Assembly (NCBI GenBank): GCA_045402695.1 | Contig: JAWPNA010000294.1 | Coordinates: 1 to 5,085, forward strand | From: JAWPNA01 sp045402695 | Lineage (GTDB): Bacteria; Acidobacteriota; Polarisedimenticolia; JACPZX01; DASXTC01 | Reading direction: 5' to 3' | Length of the DNA stretch: 5,085 bases | Part shown: piece by piece, positions 1 through 5,085 of the stretch | How the letters are laid out: the number at the start of each line of letters is the position of its first letter | How positions within the stretch are numbered: position 1 is the stretch's first letter | Notes under the pieces: model-generated | The model's database searches: none | Seen by the model: only the letters and a program-made list of their open reading frames with translations | Told to the model about the DNA's origin: nothing | Made by a program: the position numbers and the translations under genes

Positions 1-1314
1 GACGCCTCCGGAGCCGGTGACCCCGATGGAGACGAGCAGCAGCGCCGAGACGATGAGGCTGGACAGCGCCAGCCCCGACACGGGGCTCGCCGACGATCCG
101 ATCACGCCGACGAGGTAACCGGCCACCGCGGAGAAGACGAACCCGGCCAGCGTCATCGCGACGGCGGCAATCAGCGCCCCCGCGATCCCGATCTTGTAGT
201 AGGCGAAGAGGGCCGTCATCGGCGCCAGCAAGACCACGATGCCGATGACCACCCACTTCATCGGCACGTCGGCCTCCAGCCTCGATCTCTCCCGGGCCGC
301 ACCGGGCGACGACCGCATGTCGCGGAAGGCCCGCGCCACGCCGGCCAGCAGCGGACCGCGCATCCGGAACAGCGTCCAGCAGGCCGAGACCAGCATCGCC
401 CCGACGGCGATCGGGCGCACCACTCCGCGCCAAGCCTGGTCCGCCACGACATCGAGCTGTTCGTTCAGGCCTGCCTGCGCGAGCGACGGATCGCCCGCCA
501 GGTTCATCAGCGGGCTCCCCTGTCCGCTCAGGAACATGATGAGCGGCACGAGAATCATCCAGGCCAGCACGCCGCCCGAGAAATTCAGCGCGGCCAGCTT
601 CGGTCCGATGATGTACCCGACGCTCATGAAAGCCGGAGAGGCGAAGGGGCTCTCGTAATGGAAGCCTCCACCGAAGTTGCCGGGCTGGCCGAACGGCTGG
701 CCTCGTTTGAGAAAGTTGATCGTGGAGGCCTTGAAGCTGATGAAGCCTCCCACGGAGTCTCGTATGACGGCGAAGCCCGATCCGTTCTTGAACAGCTCGA
801 TCAGGCCGGCCATCCCCATCGCTCCGAAGAGGTACCTGCCCCCCGCCGCGCCTTTCTGCCCGGCCTTGTGGATCTCGGCCGCCGCGGTGGCCTCCGGGAA
901 TGGCAGCGTGGGATCTTCGCAGAGAGTCCGTCGCAGGAAGATCACGAATAGCACCCCCAGCGAGCCACCCACCAGCATCAAAAGGCTGCTCTGCCAGTAG
1001 TTGAACTCCTTCCAGAGCCCCGTGATCACGAAGGCAGGCAGGGTGAAGATGGCGCCGGCCACCAGCGCCTCGCCCACCGACGCCGCCGTGCGCGAGACGT
1101 TCTCTTCCAGGATGGAGGAGTCCCTGAAGAAGCGCAGGACCAGCATGGAAACCACGGCGGCGGGGAACGTGGCGGCGATCGTCTGGCCCGCCTTCATCCC
1201 GAGGTACGCGTTGGCGGCGCCCAGGATGACGGCCTGCAGGACCCCGAGCACCACGGCCCGCAGAGTGAACTCGGGAAGGCGTGTGCCTTCCGGGACAAAA
1301 GGCTCATGCTTCAT
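1..1314 (-). CDS. OPT family oligopeptide transporter, N-terminal part (runs off left edge)
   Basis: Translating the minus strand from the ATG at 1314 gives 438 uninterrupted residues up to the window edge. It is a polytopic inner-membrane protein with many hydrophobic stretches (about residues 18-36, 46-62, 82-100, 110-128, 230-262, 300-316, 353-372, 376-405, 414-433). Stretches typical of bacterial OPT transporters are visible: an N-terminal E-F-T-L-R-A segment followed by LGAANAYLGMKAGQTI (31-46), LRRTLCEDPTLPFPEATAAAE (about 127-147), the ALNFSGGVLAW region (242-252) and VGVIGSSASPVSGL (402-415). Family members import small peptides or metal chelates, probably using the proton gradient; the substrate cannot be read from sequence. 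Bacterial members are usually somewhat over 600 residues, so roughly the last third is missing here. The start is supported by a GGAGG nine bases upstream and by homology beginning soon after it. The gene is divergent from the kinase at 1485. Family assignment is firm; the exact substrate is unknown. Confidence 0.93.
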   Translation of the reverse strand, partial: MKHEPFVPEGTRLPEFTLRAVVLGVLQAVILGAANAYLGMKAGQTIAATFPAAVVSMLVLRFFRDSSILEENVSRTAASVGEALVAGAIFTLPAFVITGLWKEFNYWQSSLLMLVGGSLGVLFVIFLRRTLCEDPTLPFPEATAAAEIHKAGQKGAAGGRYLFGAMGMAGLIELFKNGSGFAVIRDSVGGFISFKASTINFLKRGQPFGQPGNFGGGFHYESPFASPAFMSVGYIIGPKLAALNFSGGVLAWMILVPLIMFLSGQGSPLMNLAGDPSLAQAGLNEQLDVVADQAWRGVVRPIAVGAMLVSACWTLFRMRGPLLAGVARAFRDMRSSPGAARERSRLEADVPMKWVVIGIVVLLAPMTALFAYYKIGIAGALIAAVAMTLAGFVFSAVAGYLVGVIGSSASPVSGLALSSLIVSALLLVSIGVTGSGGV

Positions 1315-1323
1315 CAGCGGCAG

Positions 1324-1328
1324 CCTCC
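1324..1328 (-). promoter_or_regulatory. Shine-Dalgarno of the OPT transporter
   Basis: The minus strand reads GGAGG here, followed by nine bases and then the ATG at 1314. It fixes the transporter start and contrasts with the kinase and the small gene at 4228, which have no such site at the right distance. Confidence 0.75.
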
Positions 1329-1399
1329 GGTCTGGCGATGCGGCACGACCTCGGCCGGGTCCCGGGCGATCGCGGCCCGCGCCTCGCTTCGGGCGCGGC

Positions 1400-1429
1400 A
1401 CTATACTCCCGCCGCGCCGGAGCGGTCAA
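1400..1429 (-). promoter_or_regulatory. Sigma70-type promoter of the OPT transporter
   Basis: On the minus strand TTGACC (1429-1424) is followed after 18 bases by TATAGT (1405-1400), each one mismatch from the housekeeping consensus. Transcription would start near 1393, giving a leader of about 80 bases before the ATG at 1314. The -10 box and the GC-rich bases after it are repeated in inverted orientation in front of the kinase gene. Assignment is by motif only. Confidence 0.6.
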
Positions 1430-1468
1430 CGCATTTCGGGGCCGGCGCCGCCCCCGAGGACGCTGGAG

Positions 1469-1474
1469 TATAAT
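1469..1474 (+). promoter_or_regulatory. -10 box (TATAAT) of the kinase gene, probably giving a leaderless mRNA
   Basis: A perfect TATAAT ends 10 bases before the ATG at 1485, so transcription would start at or within a few bases of the start codon. No TTGACA-like -35 is visible 16-18 bases upstream, where the sequence is GC only, and there is no TG extension, so an activator or another sigma factor may be needed. The GGAG at 1465-1468 lies 16 bases from the ATG, too far to be a good ribosome site. Confidence 0.5.
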
Positions 1475-1484
1475 CCGCGCCCTG

Positions 1485-4154
1485 ATGCCTCTGTCCCCCG
1501 GCAAACGACTGGGTCCCTATGAGATTCTCTCTCCGCTCGGCGCCGGAGGGATGGGCGAGGTGTACCTTGCGCGCGACACGCGCCTCGATCGAACCGTCGC
1601 GGTCAAGGTCCTCCCCGCGCCGCTCTCCACAAGCCCCGAGCTGAGGCAGCGGTTCGAGCGCGAGGCGCGGTCGATCTCGAGCCTGAACCACCCGCACATC
1701 TGCGCTCTGTACGACATCGGCCATGAGGACGGAATCGACTATCTCGTGATGGAGCATCTCGAAGGAGAGACGCTCGCGAATCGGCTCGTGCGAGGCGCTT
1801 TGACTGCGCGGGAGATGCTGTCCGTCGCGATCCAGGTCGCCGACGCGCTCGAGAAGGCGCACCGCCAGGGTGTCGTGCACCGCGATCTGAAGCCAGGCAA
1901 CATCATGCTGACCAGGACAGGCGCCAAGCTGCTGGACTTCGGCCTCGCCAAGATCGGCGGCGGCCCCTCGTCCTCTTCACAGCTCACGACCTCCCCCACC
2001 CTGGTCACGCCGCTGACGGCCGAAGGCAGCATCATCGGGACCTTCCAGTACATGGCCCCCGAACAGCTCGAGGGCCGGGAGGCCGATTCCCGCACCGACA
2101 TCTTCGCGTTCGGCGCCGTGCTGTACGAGATGGCGACGGGCAGGAGGGCCTTCGAGGGAAAGAGCCGGGCGAGCCTGATCGCGGCCATCATGACCGCCGA
2201 GCCGCCGGCGATCTCGTCGATCCAGCCGCTGACTCCGCCGGCCCTGGATCGGGCGGTGAGCCGGGCCCTCACGAAGAACCCGGATGACCGGTGGCAGACC
2301 GCCCGGGACCTGAGAGGCGAGCTGGAATGGATCGCCGAAGGAGGCTCACAGGCCGGCGCGCCCGCCCACGCGGTCGTGGGACCGGGATGGCGGGGCCGCG
2401 CCGGCTGGATCGTTGCCGCAACCCTCCTGGCCGTTCTGGCCGTTTCGCTCCCTTCGACGGTCATCCGGCTCGCGCGTGATCCGGATCAGCCTCCCCTCAC
2501 GCGCTTCATCGTTGCCGCTCCGGAGAAAACCGCGTTCGGCGACTCCTTCTCCCTCTCGCACGATGGCAGGAAACTAGCCTTCGTCGCGGCGAAGGAGGGC
2601 AAGAATCACCTGTGGGTACGAGCCCTCGAGTCCTTGGACGCCCGGCAGCTCGAGGGAACAGAGAACGCGGTGTTTCCCTTCTGGTCGCCCGATGGCCGGT
2701 TCATCGGCTTTTTCGCCGAGGGAAAGCTCAAGAAGGTGGACGTCGCGACCGGCGCCGTCCAGTCGCTGTGCGATGCGAACGACAGCCGGGGAGCCGCATG
2801 GAGCCGTGACGGCGTGATCCTTTTCACGCCCAACTACACGTCCCCCCTCTTCTCCATCGCATCGTCGGGAGGCGCCCCGATCCAGGTCACGAAGCTGGAC
2901 GACGTGACGGCGAAGGAATCGAGCCATCGGTGGCCCTCGTTCCTCCCGGACGGCAGACACTTCGTCTACTTCGCCAGAGCGGGCAGCCGCGGGGAAAGCA
3001 AGATCTACTTGGGGTCGCTCGACTCCGAGCAACGCAGGGAGCTGGTCGCCTCCGCATCGGGGGCGGCCTATGCCTTGCCGGGATACCTGTTCTACATGGT
3101 GGACGGAAACCTGCTCGCCAGGCCTTTCGACGCATCGCGGCTGGAGTTCATGGGGGAACCCGTCCTGCTGGCGGAGACAGTGCAGCGCTTCGGGGAGCTC
3201 GGGCCGAGCGGGTACGGCGCGTTCTCCGTCTCGCAGAGTGGGACCCTCGCGTACCGCTCGGGCGAGACGCTGACGACGCAGCTCGCGTGGTTCGATCGAC
3301 GCGGGGCGCGCCTCGAGTCGGTCGGGCCGCCCGGCCGGTACGACGAGCCGGCCCTCTCACGCGACGGCCGGCGCATCGCCGTCGGACGCAGCGACCCCAA
3401 CGGTTCATCCGATATCTGGATCCTCGATCTGTCGCGCGGCACGTTCTCGCGGCTGACCTTCGATCCCGCCACGGACGCCACGCCGGTCTGGTCGCCCGAA
3501 GGGGATCGCATCGTGTACAGCTCCAACCGCGCCGGCCCGTTCAGTCTTTTCTGGAGGCTGAGCAGCGGCGCCGGAGACGAGGAGCAGATCCTGGGTGGAA
3601 AGTACGGCATCTGGCCCGATGACTGGTCTTCGGACGGACGGTTCATCCTCTACGAGGAGTCCGGGCCGGACACAGCAATTGACCTCGCGGTCCTGCCGGC
3701 GTCCGGAGAACGCAAGCCCTCGTCATTCCTGAAGACGAAGTTCAGCGAGCTGCACGGCCAGTTCTCTCCCGACGGCCGCTGGGTCGCCTACACTTCGGAT
3801 GAATCGGGAAGGACCGAGGTTTACGTCCAGCCGTTTCCTCCGGAGGGCGGGAAATGGCAAATCTCGGTCGACGGGGGAGGTCAGGCGAGCTGGCGGCGCG
3901 ATGGACGGGAGATCTTCTACGTCACGCCGGGAAGAGATCTGATGGCCGTGTCGGTCTCCACCCAGAGCGGCTTCAAGGCCGGGATCCCCGAGAGGCTCTT
4001 CACGCTCTCGACCCCGGACCTCGGCCTGACGAACTCCAAGAACAACCACGTGGTCGCCGCGGACGGGCAGAGAATCCTCGTGAACGCCCTGTCTCAGGAA
4101 GACTCGCCGCCCATCATCGTGGTCCTGAACTGGGCCAGCATGCTCAAGAAATGA
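1485..4154 (+). CDS. Membrane-anchored Ser/Thr protein kinase with C-terminal TolB/PD40 beta-propeller
   Basis: An 889-residue Hanks-type (PknB-like) kinase. The cytoplasmic kinase domain spans about residues 11-284: glycine loop GAGGMG (19-24), ATP-binding Lys41 in VAVK, helix-C Glu60, catalytic loop HRDLKPGN (132-139, Asp134 and Asn139), DFG (151-153), a Ser/Thr-rich activation segment (161-187), APE (191-193), Asp205 and Arg269. All catalytic residues are present, so it should be active. One hydrophobic segment (about 307-327) crosses the membrane. From about 335 to the end there are roughly ten PD40/WD40-like repeats with the S-x-D-G-R core (359, 402, 441, 489, 627, 672, 717, 762, 806, 860), forming a beta-propeller predicted to lie outside the membrane as a sensor or protein-binding domain. 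I chose the ATG at 1485 because the kinase fold begins 10 residues later and a TATAAT lies just upstream; the open frame continues to 1281, but the extra 68 residues are low-complexity, Arg-rich and overlap the divergent promoters. Ligand and substrates are unknown. Confidence 0.95.
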   Translation: MPLSPGKRLGPYEILSPLGAGGMGEVYLARDTRLDRTVAVKVLPAPLSTSPELRQRFEREARSISSLNHPHICALYDIGHEDGIDYLVMEHLEGETLANRLVRGALTAREMLSVAIQVADALEKAHRQGVVHRDLKPGNIMLTRTGAKLLDFGLAKIGGGPSSSSQLTTSPTLVTPLTAEGSIIGTFQYMAPEQLEGREADSRTDIFAFGAVLYEMATGRRAFEGKSRASLIAAIMTAEPPAISSIQPLTPPALDRAVSRALTKNPDDRWQTARDLRGELEWIAEGGSQAGAPAHAVVGPGWRGRAGWIVAATLLAVLAVSLPSTVIRLARDPDQPPLTRFIVAAPEKTAFGDSFSLSHDGRKLAFVAAKEGKNHLWVRALESLDARQLEGTENAVFPFWSPDGRFIGFFAEGKLKKVDVATGAVQSLCDANDSRGAAWSRDGVILFTPNYTSPLFSIASSGGAPIQVTKLDDVTAKESSHRWPSFLPDGRHFVYFARAGSRGESKIYLGSLDSEQRRELVASASGAAYALPGYLFYMVDGNLLARPFDASRLEFMGEPVLLAETVQRFGELGPSGYGAFSVSQSGTLAYRSGETLTTQLAWFDRRGARLESVGPPGRYDEPALSRDGRRIAVGRSDPNGSSDIWILDLSRGTFSRLTFDPATDATPVWSPEGDRIVYSSNRAGPFSLFWRLSSGAGDEEQILGGKYGIWPDDWSSDGRFILYEESGPDTAIDLAVLPASGERKPSSFLKTKFSELHGQFSPDGRWVAYTSDESGRTEVYVQPFPPEGGKWQISVDGGGQASWRRDGREIFYVTPGRDLMAVSVSTQSGFKAGIPERLFTLSTPDLGLTNSKNNHVVAADGQRILVNALSQEDSPPIIVVLNWASMLKK

Positions 4155-4162
4155 CTGTCGAC

Positions 4163-4187
4163 CGGGCTTGGACTTCAAGGTGTCCCG
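4163..4187 (+). terminator. Weak hairpin downstream of the kinase gene
   Basis: CGGG-CTTG (4163-4170) can pair with CAAG (4176-4179) and CCCG (4184-4187) around a five-base loop, with a four-base bulge on the 3' side. It begins nine bases after the kinase stop. There is no run of T after it, so it is at best a weak or factor-assisted terminator. Confidence 0.25.
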
Positions 4188-4189
4188 TC

Positions 4190-4218
4190 TTGACCCCCGC
4201 GTGCCATCGCATTAGGCT
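4190..4218 (+). promoter_or_regulatory. Promoter of the small-protein/nucleotidyltransferase pair, probably leaderless
   Basis: TTGACC (4190-4195) is followed after 17 bases by TAGGCT (4213-4218), which keeps the three most conserved -10 bases (TA....T). The box ends nine bases before the ATG at 4228, almost the same spacing as in front of the kinase gene, so the transcript would begin at or within a few bases of the start codon. No Shine-Dalgarno is visible before 4228. This implies that the pair is transcribed separately from the kinase. Confidence 0.45.
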
Positions 4219-4227
4219 CGTCTCATC

Positions 4228-4410
4228 ATGAACGAAGGAGAGCAGCCTCTGCCCGCGGACCCCGTCATCGAGGCGTACAAGAAGGACATCGACAGGACGC
4301 TCATACGGGAGAACCTCAGGCTGACGCCGGAGGAGCGCCTGTTGAAGCTTCACCGTCTCCAGCGCTTCGCCGAGGAAATCCGCCGGGCTGGCGAGGGCCG
4401 TTCCGGATGA
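4228..4410 (+). CDS. Small conserved-looking helical protein, possible partner of the nucleotidyltransferase
   Basis: A 60-residue, highly charged soluble protein with no signal peptide or membrane segment. After a short acidic and proline-containing start it has DPVIEAYKKDIDRTLIREN (11-29), then LTPEERLLKLHRLQRFAEEI (32-51), both predicted helical. From memory, similar short proteins with the R-E-N-L-x-L-T-x-E-E-R pattern occur directly upstream of nucleotidyltransferase genes in acidobacterial and planctomycete-type genomes, but I cannot name a characterised family. Third codon positions are mostly G or C, as in a real gene. Its stop overlaps the next start (ATGA at 4407-4410), so the two are probably translationally coupled. 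By context it may be the antitoxin or a stabilising partner of the downstream enzyme; the sequence alone does not decide this. It lacks a recognisable DNA-binding fold such as AbrB or ribbon-helix-helix. Confidence 0.8.
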   Translation: MNEGEQPLPADPVIEAYKKDIDRTLIRENLRLTPEERLLKLHRLQRFAEEIRRAGEGRSG

Positions 4411-4889
4411 TGGAACCTGACTCCCTTTTGCGCTGCCTCGCCCGGGAAAGCGTCGAGTTCATTCTCGTGGGCGGTGTCGCCGCCGCACTCCACGGTTCGG
4501 CGCGACTGACACAGGACGTGGACATCGTCTACCGGCGATCACCCGACAACATCGGCCGCCTCGCGGCGGCGCTGCGCCCTCATCATCCATGGCTGCGTGG
4601 CGCACCCCGCTCCCTTCCCTTCATGTGGGATGCCGTTTCGATCGAGAGGGGGCTCAACTTCACGCTCTCCACCGACCTCGGCGACATCGATCTTCTCGGC
4701 GAGATCGTGGGAGGTGGGCGGTACGAGGATCTCCTCACCGAGACGGTCGCCGTGACGCTTTTCGGCCTCGACTTTAAGTGCCTCGGACTGCGGCGTCTCA
4801 TCGAAATCAAACGCGCCGCCGGCAGGCCCAAGGACCTCGAGGCGATCGCCGAGCTGGAGGCGATCCTCGAAGAACGAGAGAAGATGTGA
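4407..4889 (+). CDS. Minimal nucleotidyltransferase (MNT / AbiEii-like, Pol beta superfamily)
   Basis: A 160-residue protein with the Pol-beta-type nucleotidyltransferase signature: GG (22-23) and Ser31 in the VGGVAAALHGSAR segment, then the metal-binding pair Asp37-x-Asp39 in TQDVDIVY, and a later strand DIDLLGEI (93-100) that can supply the third carboxylate. The C-terminal helix region (KCLGLRRLIEIKRAAGRPKD, 124-143) is typical of small stand-alone members of this family. Such enzymes move NMP from NTP onto a protein or RNA; in toxin-antitoxin systems they act either as antitoxin (MNT with HEPN) or as toxin (AbiEii/MenT type). Which applies here is unknown. The start at 4407 overlaps the upstream stop by four bases; a second ATG at 4410 is equally possible. 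A GAGGG at 4393-4397 lies nine bases before the first ATG. All predicted catalytic residues are present. Confidence 0.88.
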   Translation: MMEPDSLLRCLARESVEFILVGGVAAALHGSARLTQDVDIVYRRSPDNIGRLAAALRPHHPWLRGAPRSLPFMWDAVSIERGLNFTLSTDLGDIDLLGEIVGGGRYEDLLTETVAVTLFGLDFKCLGLRRLIEIKRAAGRPKDLEAIAELEAILEEREKM

Positions 4890-4948
4890 TCCCTCGGCGC
4901 ATGCCCGCCCTCCCGGTTGTGGACGACGGCGCGGTGGACCGAGAGATG

Positions 4949-4988
4949 GCGGGCCGCCGCCCGCGGGGCTGCAGGGCCTGGAACCCTG
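4949..4988. terminator. Two GC-rich hairpins in the convergent intergenic region
   Basis: GCGGGC (4949-4954) pairs perfectly with GCCCGC (4959-4964) around a four-base loop, and CAGGG (4972-4976) pairs with CCCTG (4984-4988) around a seven-base loop. They lie between the nucleotidyltransferase stop (4889) and the stop of the minus-strand gene (5013), where a bidirectional terminator would be expected. Neither has a T run, and short GC palindromes arise easily in this composition. No gene-like frame is seen in 4890-5012. Confidence 0.3.
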
Positions 4989-5012
4989 AACGCGGGAGAC
5001 GGCGGCCGAACG

Positions 5013-5085
5013 CTACGCGCGCGCGAGCGGCAAGGTTCCCTCGATCACATCAACGTGGAGCACCGAGTCGCCGATTTTGATCTCG
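5013..5085 (-). CDS. C-terminal end of an unidentified protein (runs in from right edge)
   Basis: Reading the minus strand from 5084 gives 23 codons ending at TAG (5015-5013). The peptide is protein-like: IKIGDSVLHVDVIEG followed by TLPLARA, an alternating beta-strand pattern with a glycine turn. Third positions are mostly G or C, matching the real genes here, while the competing plus-strand frames are Arg-rich and low in complexity. It would be convergent with the nucleotidyltransferase gene. Too little is present to assign a family; a small beta-rich domain is all that can be suggested. Confidence 0.45.
   Translation of the reverse strand, partial: EIKIGDSVLHVDVIEGTLPLARA

Larger units (their letters stand above)
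1391..1482. repeat. Inverted repeat around the two divergent -10 regions
   Basis: The arm at 1465-1482 (GGAGTATAATCCGCGCCC) and the reverse complement of 1391-1409 (GGAGTATAGTGCCGCGCCC) match except for one substitution and one inserted base. The arms are separated by 55 bases. Each contains the predicted -10 box of one of the divergent genes plus the GC-rich bases just downstream. This could be a conserved promoter and discriminator shared by both genes, or paired binding sites for one regulator. The repeat is directly visible; its role is inferred. Confidence 0.6.

Noticed and set aside
239..658. Plus-strand open frame of 139 codons
   Set aside because: It is antisense to the OPT transporter, which has clear family motifs throughout; the product is Ser/Arg/Pro-rich without recognisable features.
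1281..1484. Upstream extension of the kinase reading frame (68 extra residues)
   Set aside because: The extension is Arg- and Ala-rich with no domain character, spans both divergent promoters and overlaps the start of the transporter gene. The kinase fold begins just after the ATG at 1485.
1001..1522. Plus-strand open frame of 173 codons
   Set aside because: It lies opposite the transporter start and then runs through the promoter region and into the kinase start in another frame. The product is low-complexity and resembles no family.
1739..2464. Minus-strand open frame of 241 codons
   Set aside because: It lies entirely opposite the kinase domain; long antisense frames are expected in GC-rich genes with strong third-position bias.
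3092..3646. Minus-strand open frame of 184 codons
   Set aside because: It is a shadow of the PD40 region of the kinase, with Ser/Arg/Pro-rich composition.
4336..4353. R-x4-H pattern (Arg37 to His42) in the 60-residue protein, reminiscent of the HEPN RNase motif
   Set aside because: The protein is too short for the four-helix HEPN fold, the residue after the Arg is hydrophobic rather than polar, and a single R-x4-H is easily found by chance in a charged helix.
4778..5080. Plus-strand open frame of 100 codons at the right end
   Set aside because: It overlaps the nucleotidyltransferase C-terminus in another frame, then crosses the hairpin region; it is Arg-rich and unlike a folded protein.
4155..5085. 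Search for CRISPR repeats, tRNA genes, insertion-sequence ends or attachment sites
   Set aside because: No regularly spaced repeats, cloverleaf-like segments, transposase fragments or terminal inverted repeats were seen here or in the rest of the window.

Overview
The window is GC-rich bacterial DNA with strong G/C preference at third codon positions. It looks like a chromosomal segment from an Acidobacteriota-like or similar environmental lineage. The main clue is the long Ser/Thr kinase joined through one membrane helix to a TolB/PD40 beta-propeller, an architecture strongly expanded in Acidobacteriota and some neighbouring phyla. This assignment is an inference; there is no rRNA or marker gene here.

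Layout. Positions 1-1314 (minus strand) hold the N-terminal 438 residues of an OPT-family oligopeptide transporter, whose C-terminus lies beyond the left edge. A 170-bp divergent intergenic region (1315-1484) carries a good sigma70-type promoter for the transporter (TTGACC-N18-TATAGT, minus strand) and a perfect TATAAT box 10 nt before the kinase start. The two -10 regions are near-identical inverted copies. Positions 1485-4154 (plus strand) encode an 889-residue membrane-anchored Ser/Thr protein kinase with all catalytic motifs and about ten PD40 repeats. After a 73-bp gap with its own promoter (TTGACC-N17-TAGGCT) comes a two-gene unit with an ATGA overlap: a 60-residue helical protein (4228-4410) and a 160-residue minimal nucleotidyltransferase (4407-4889) resembling antitoxin/AbiEii-type enzymes. 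Positions 4890-5012 hold GC-rich hairpins and no convincing gene. At 5013-5085 the last 23 codons of a minus-strand gene enter from the right edge.

How the parts may work together. The transporter and kinase share a regulatory region, so co-regulation is possible, but nothing in the sequence proves a functional link. The small protein and nucleotidyltransferase are almost certainly co-translated and form the most system-like element: a compact toxin-antitoxin-like pair whose partner does not look like the usual HEPN or AbiEi protein. Two plus-strand transcription units (kinase; small protein plus nucleotidyltransferase) have the -10 box ending 9-10 nt before the ATG and no Shine-Dalgarno, suggesting leaderless mRNAs. 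The transporter has a leader of roughly 80 nt and a clear GGAGG.
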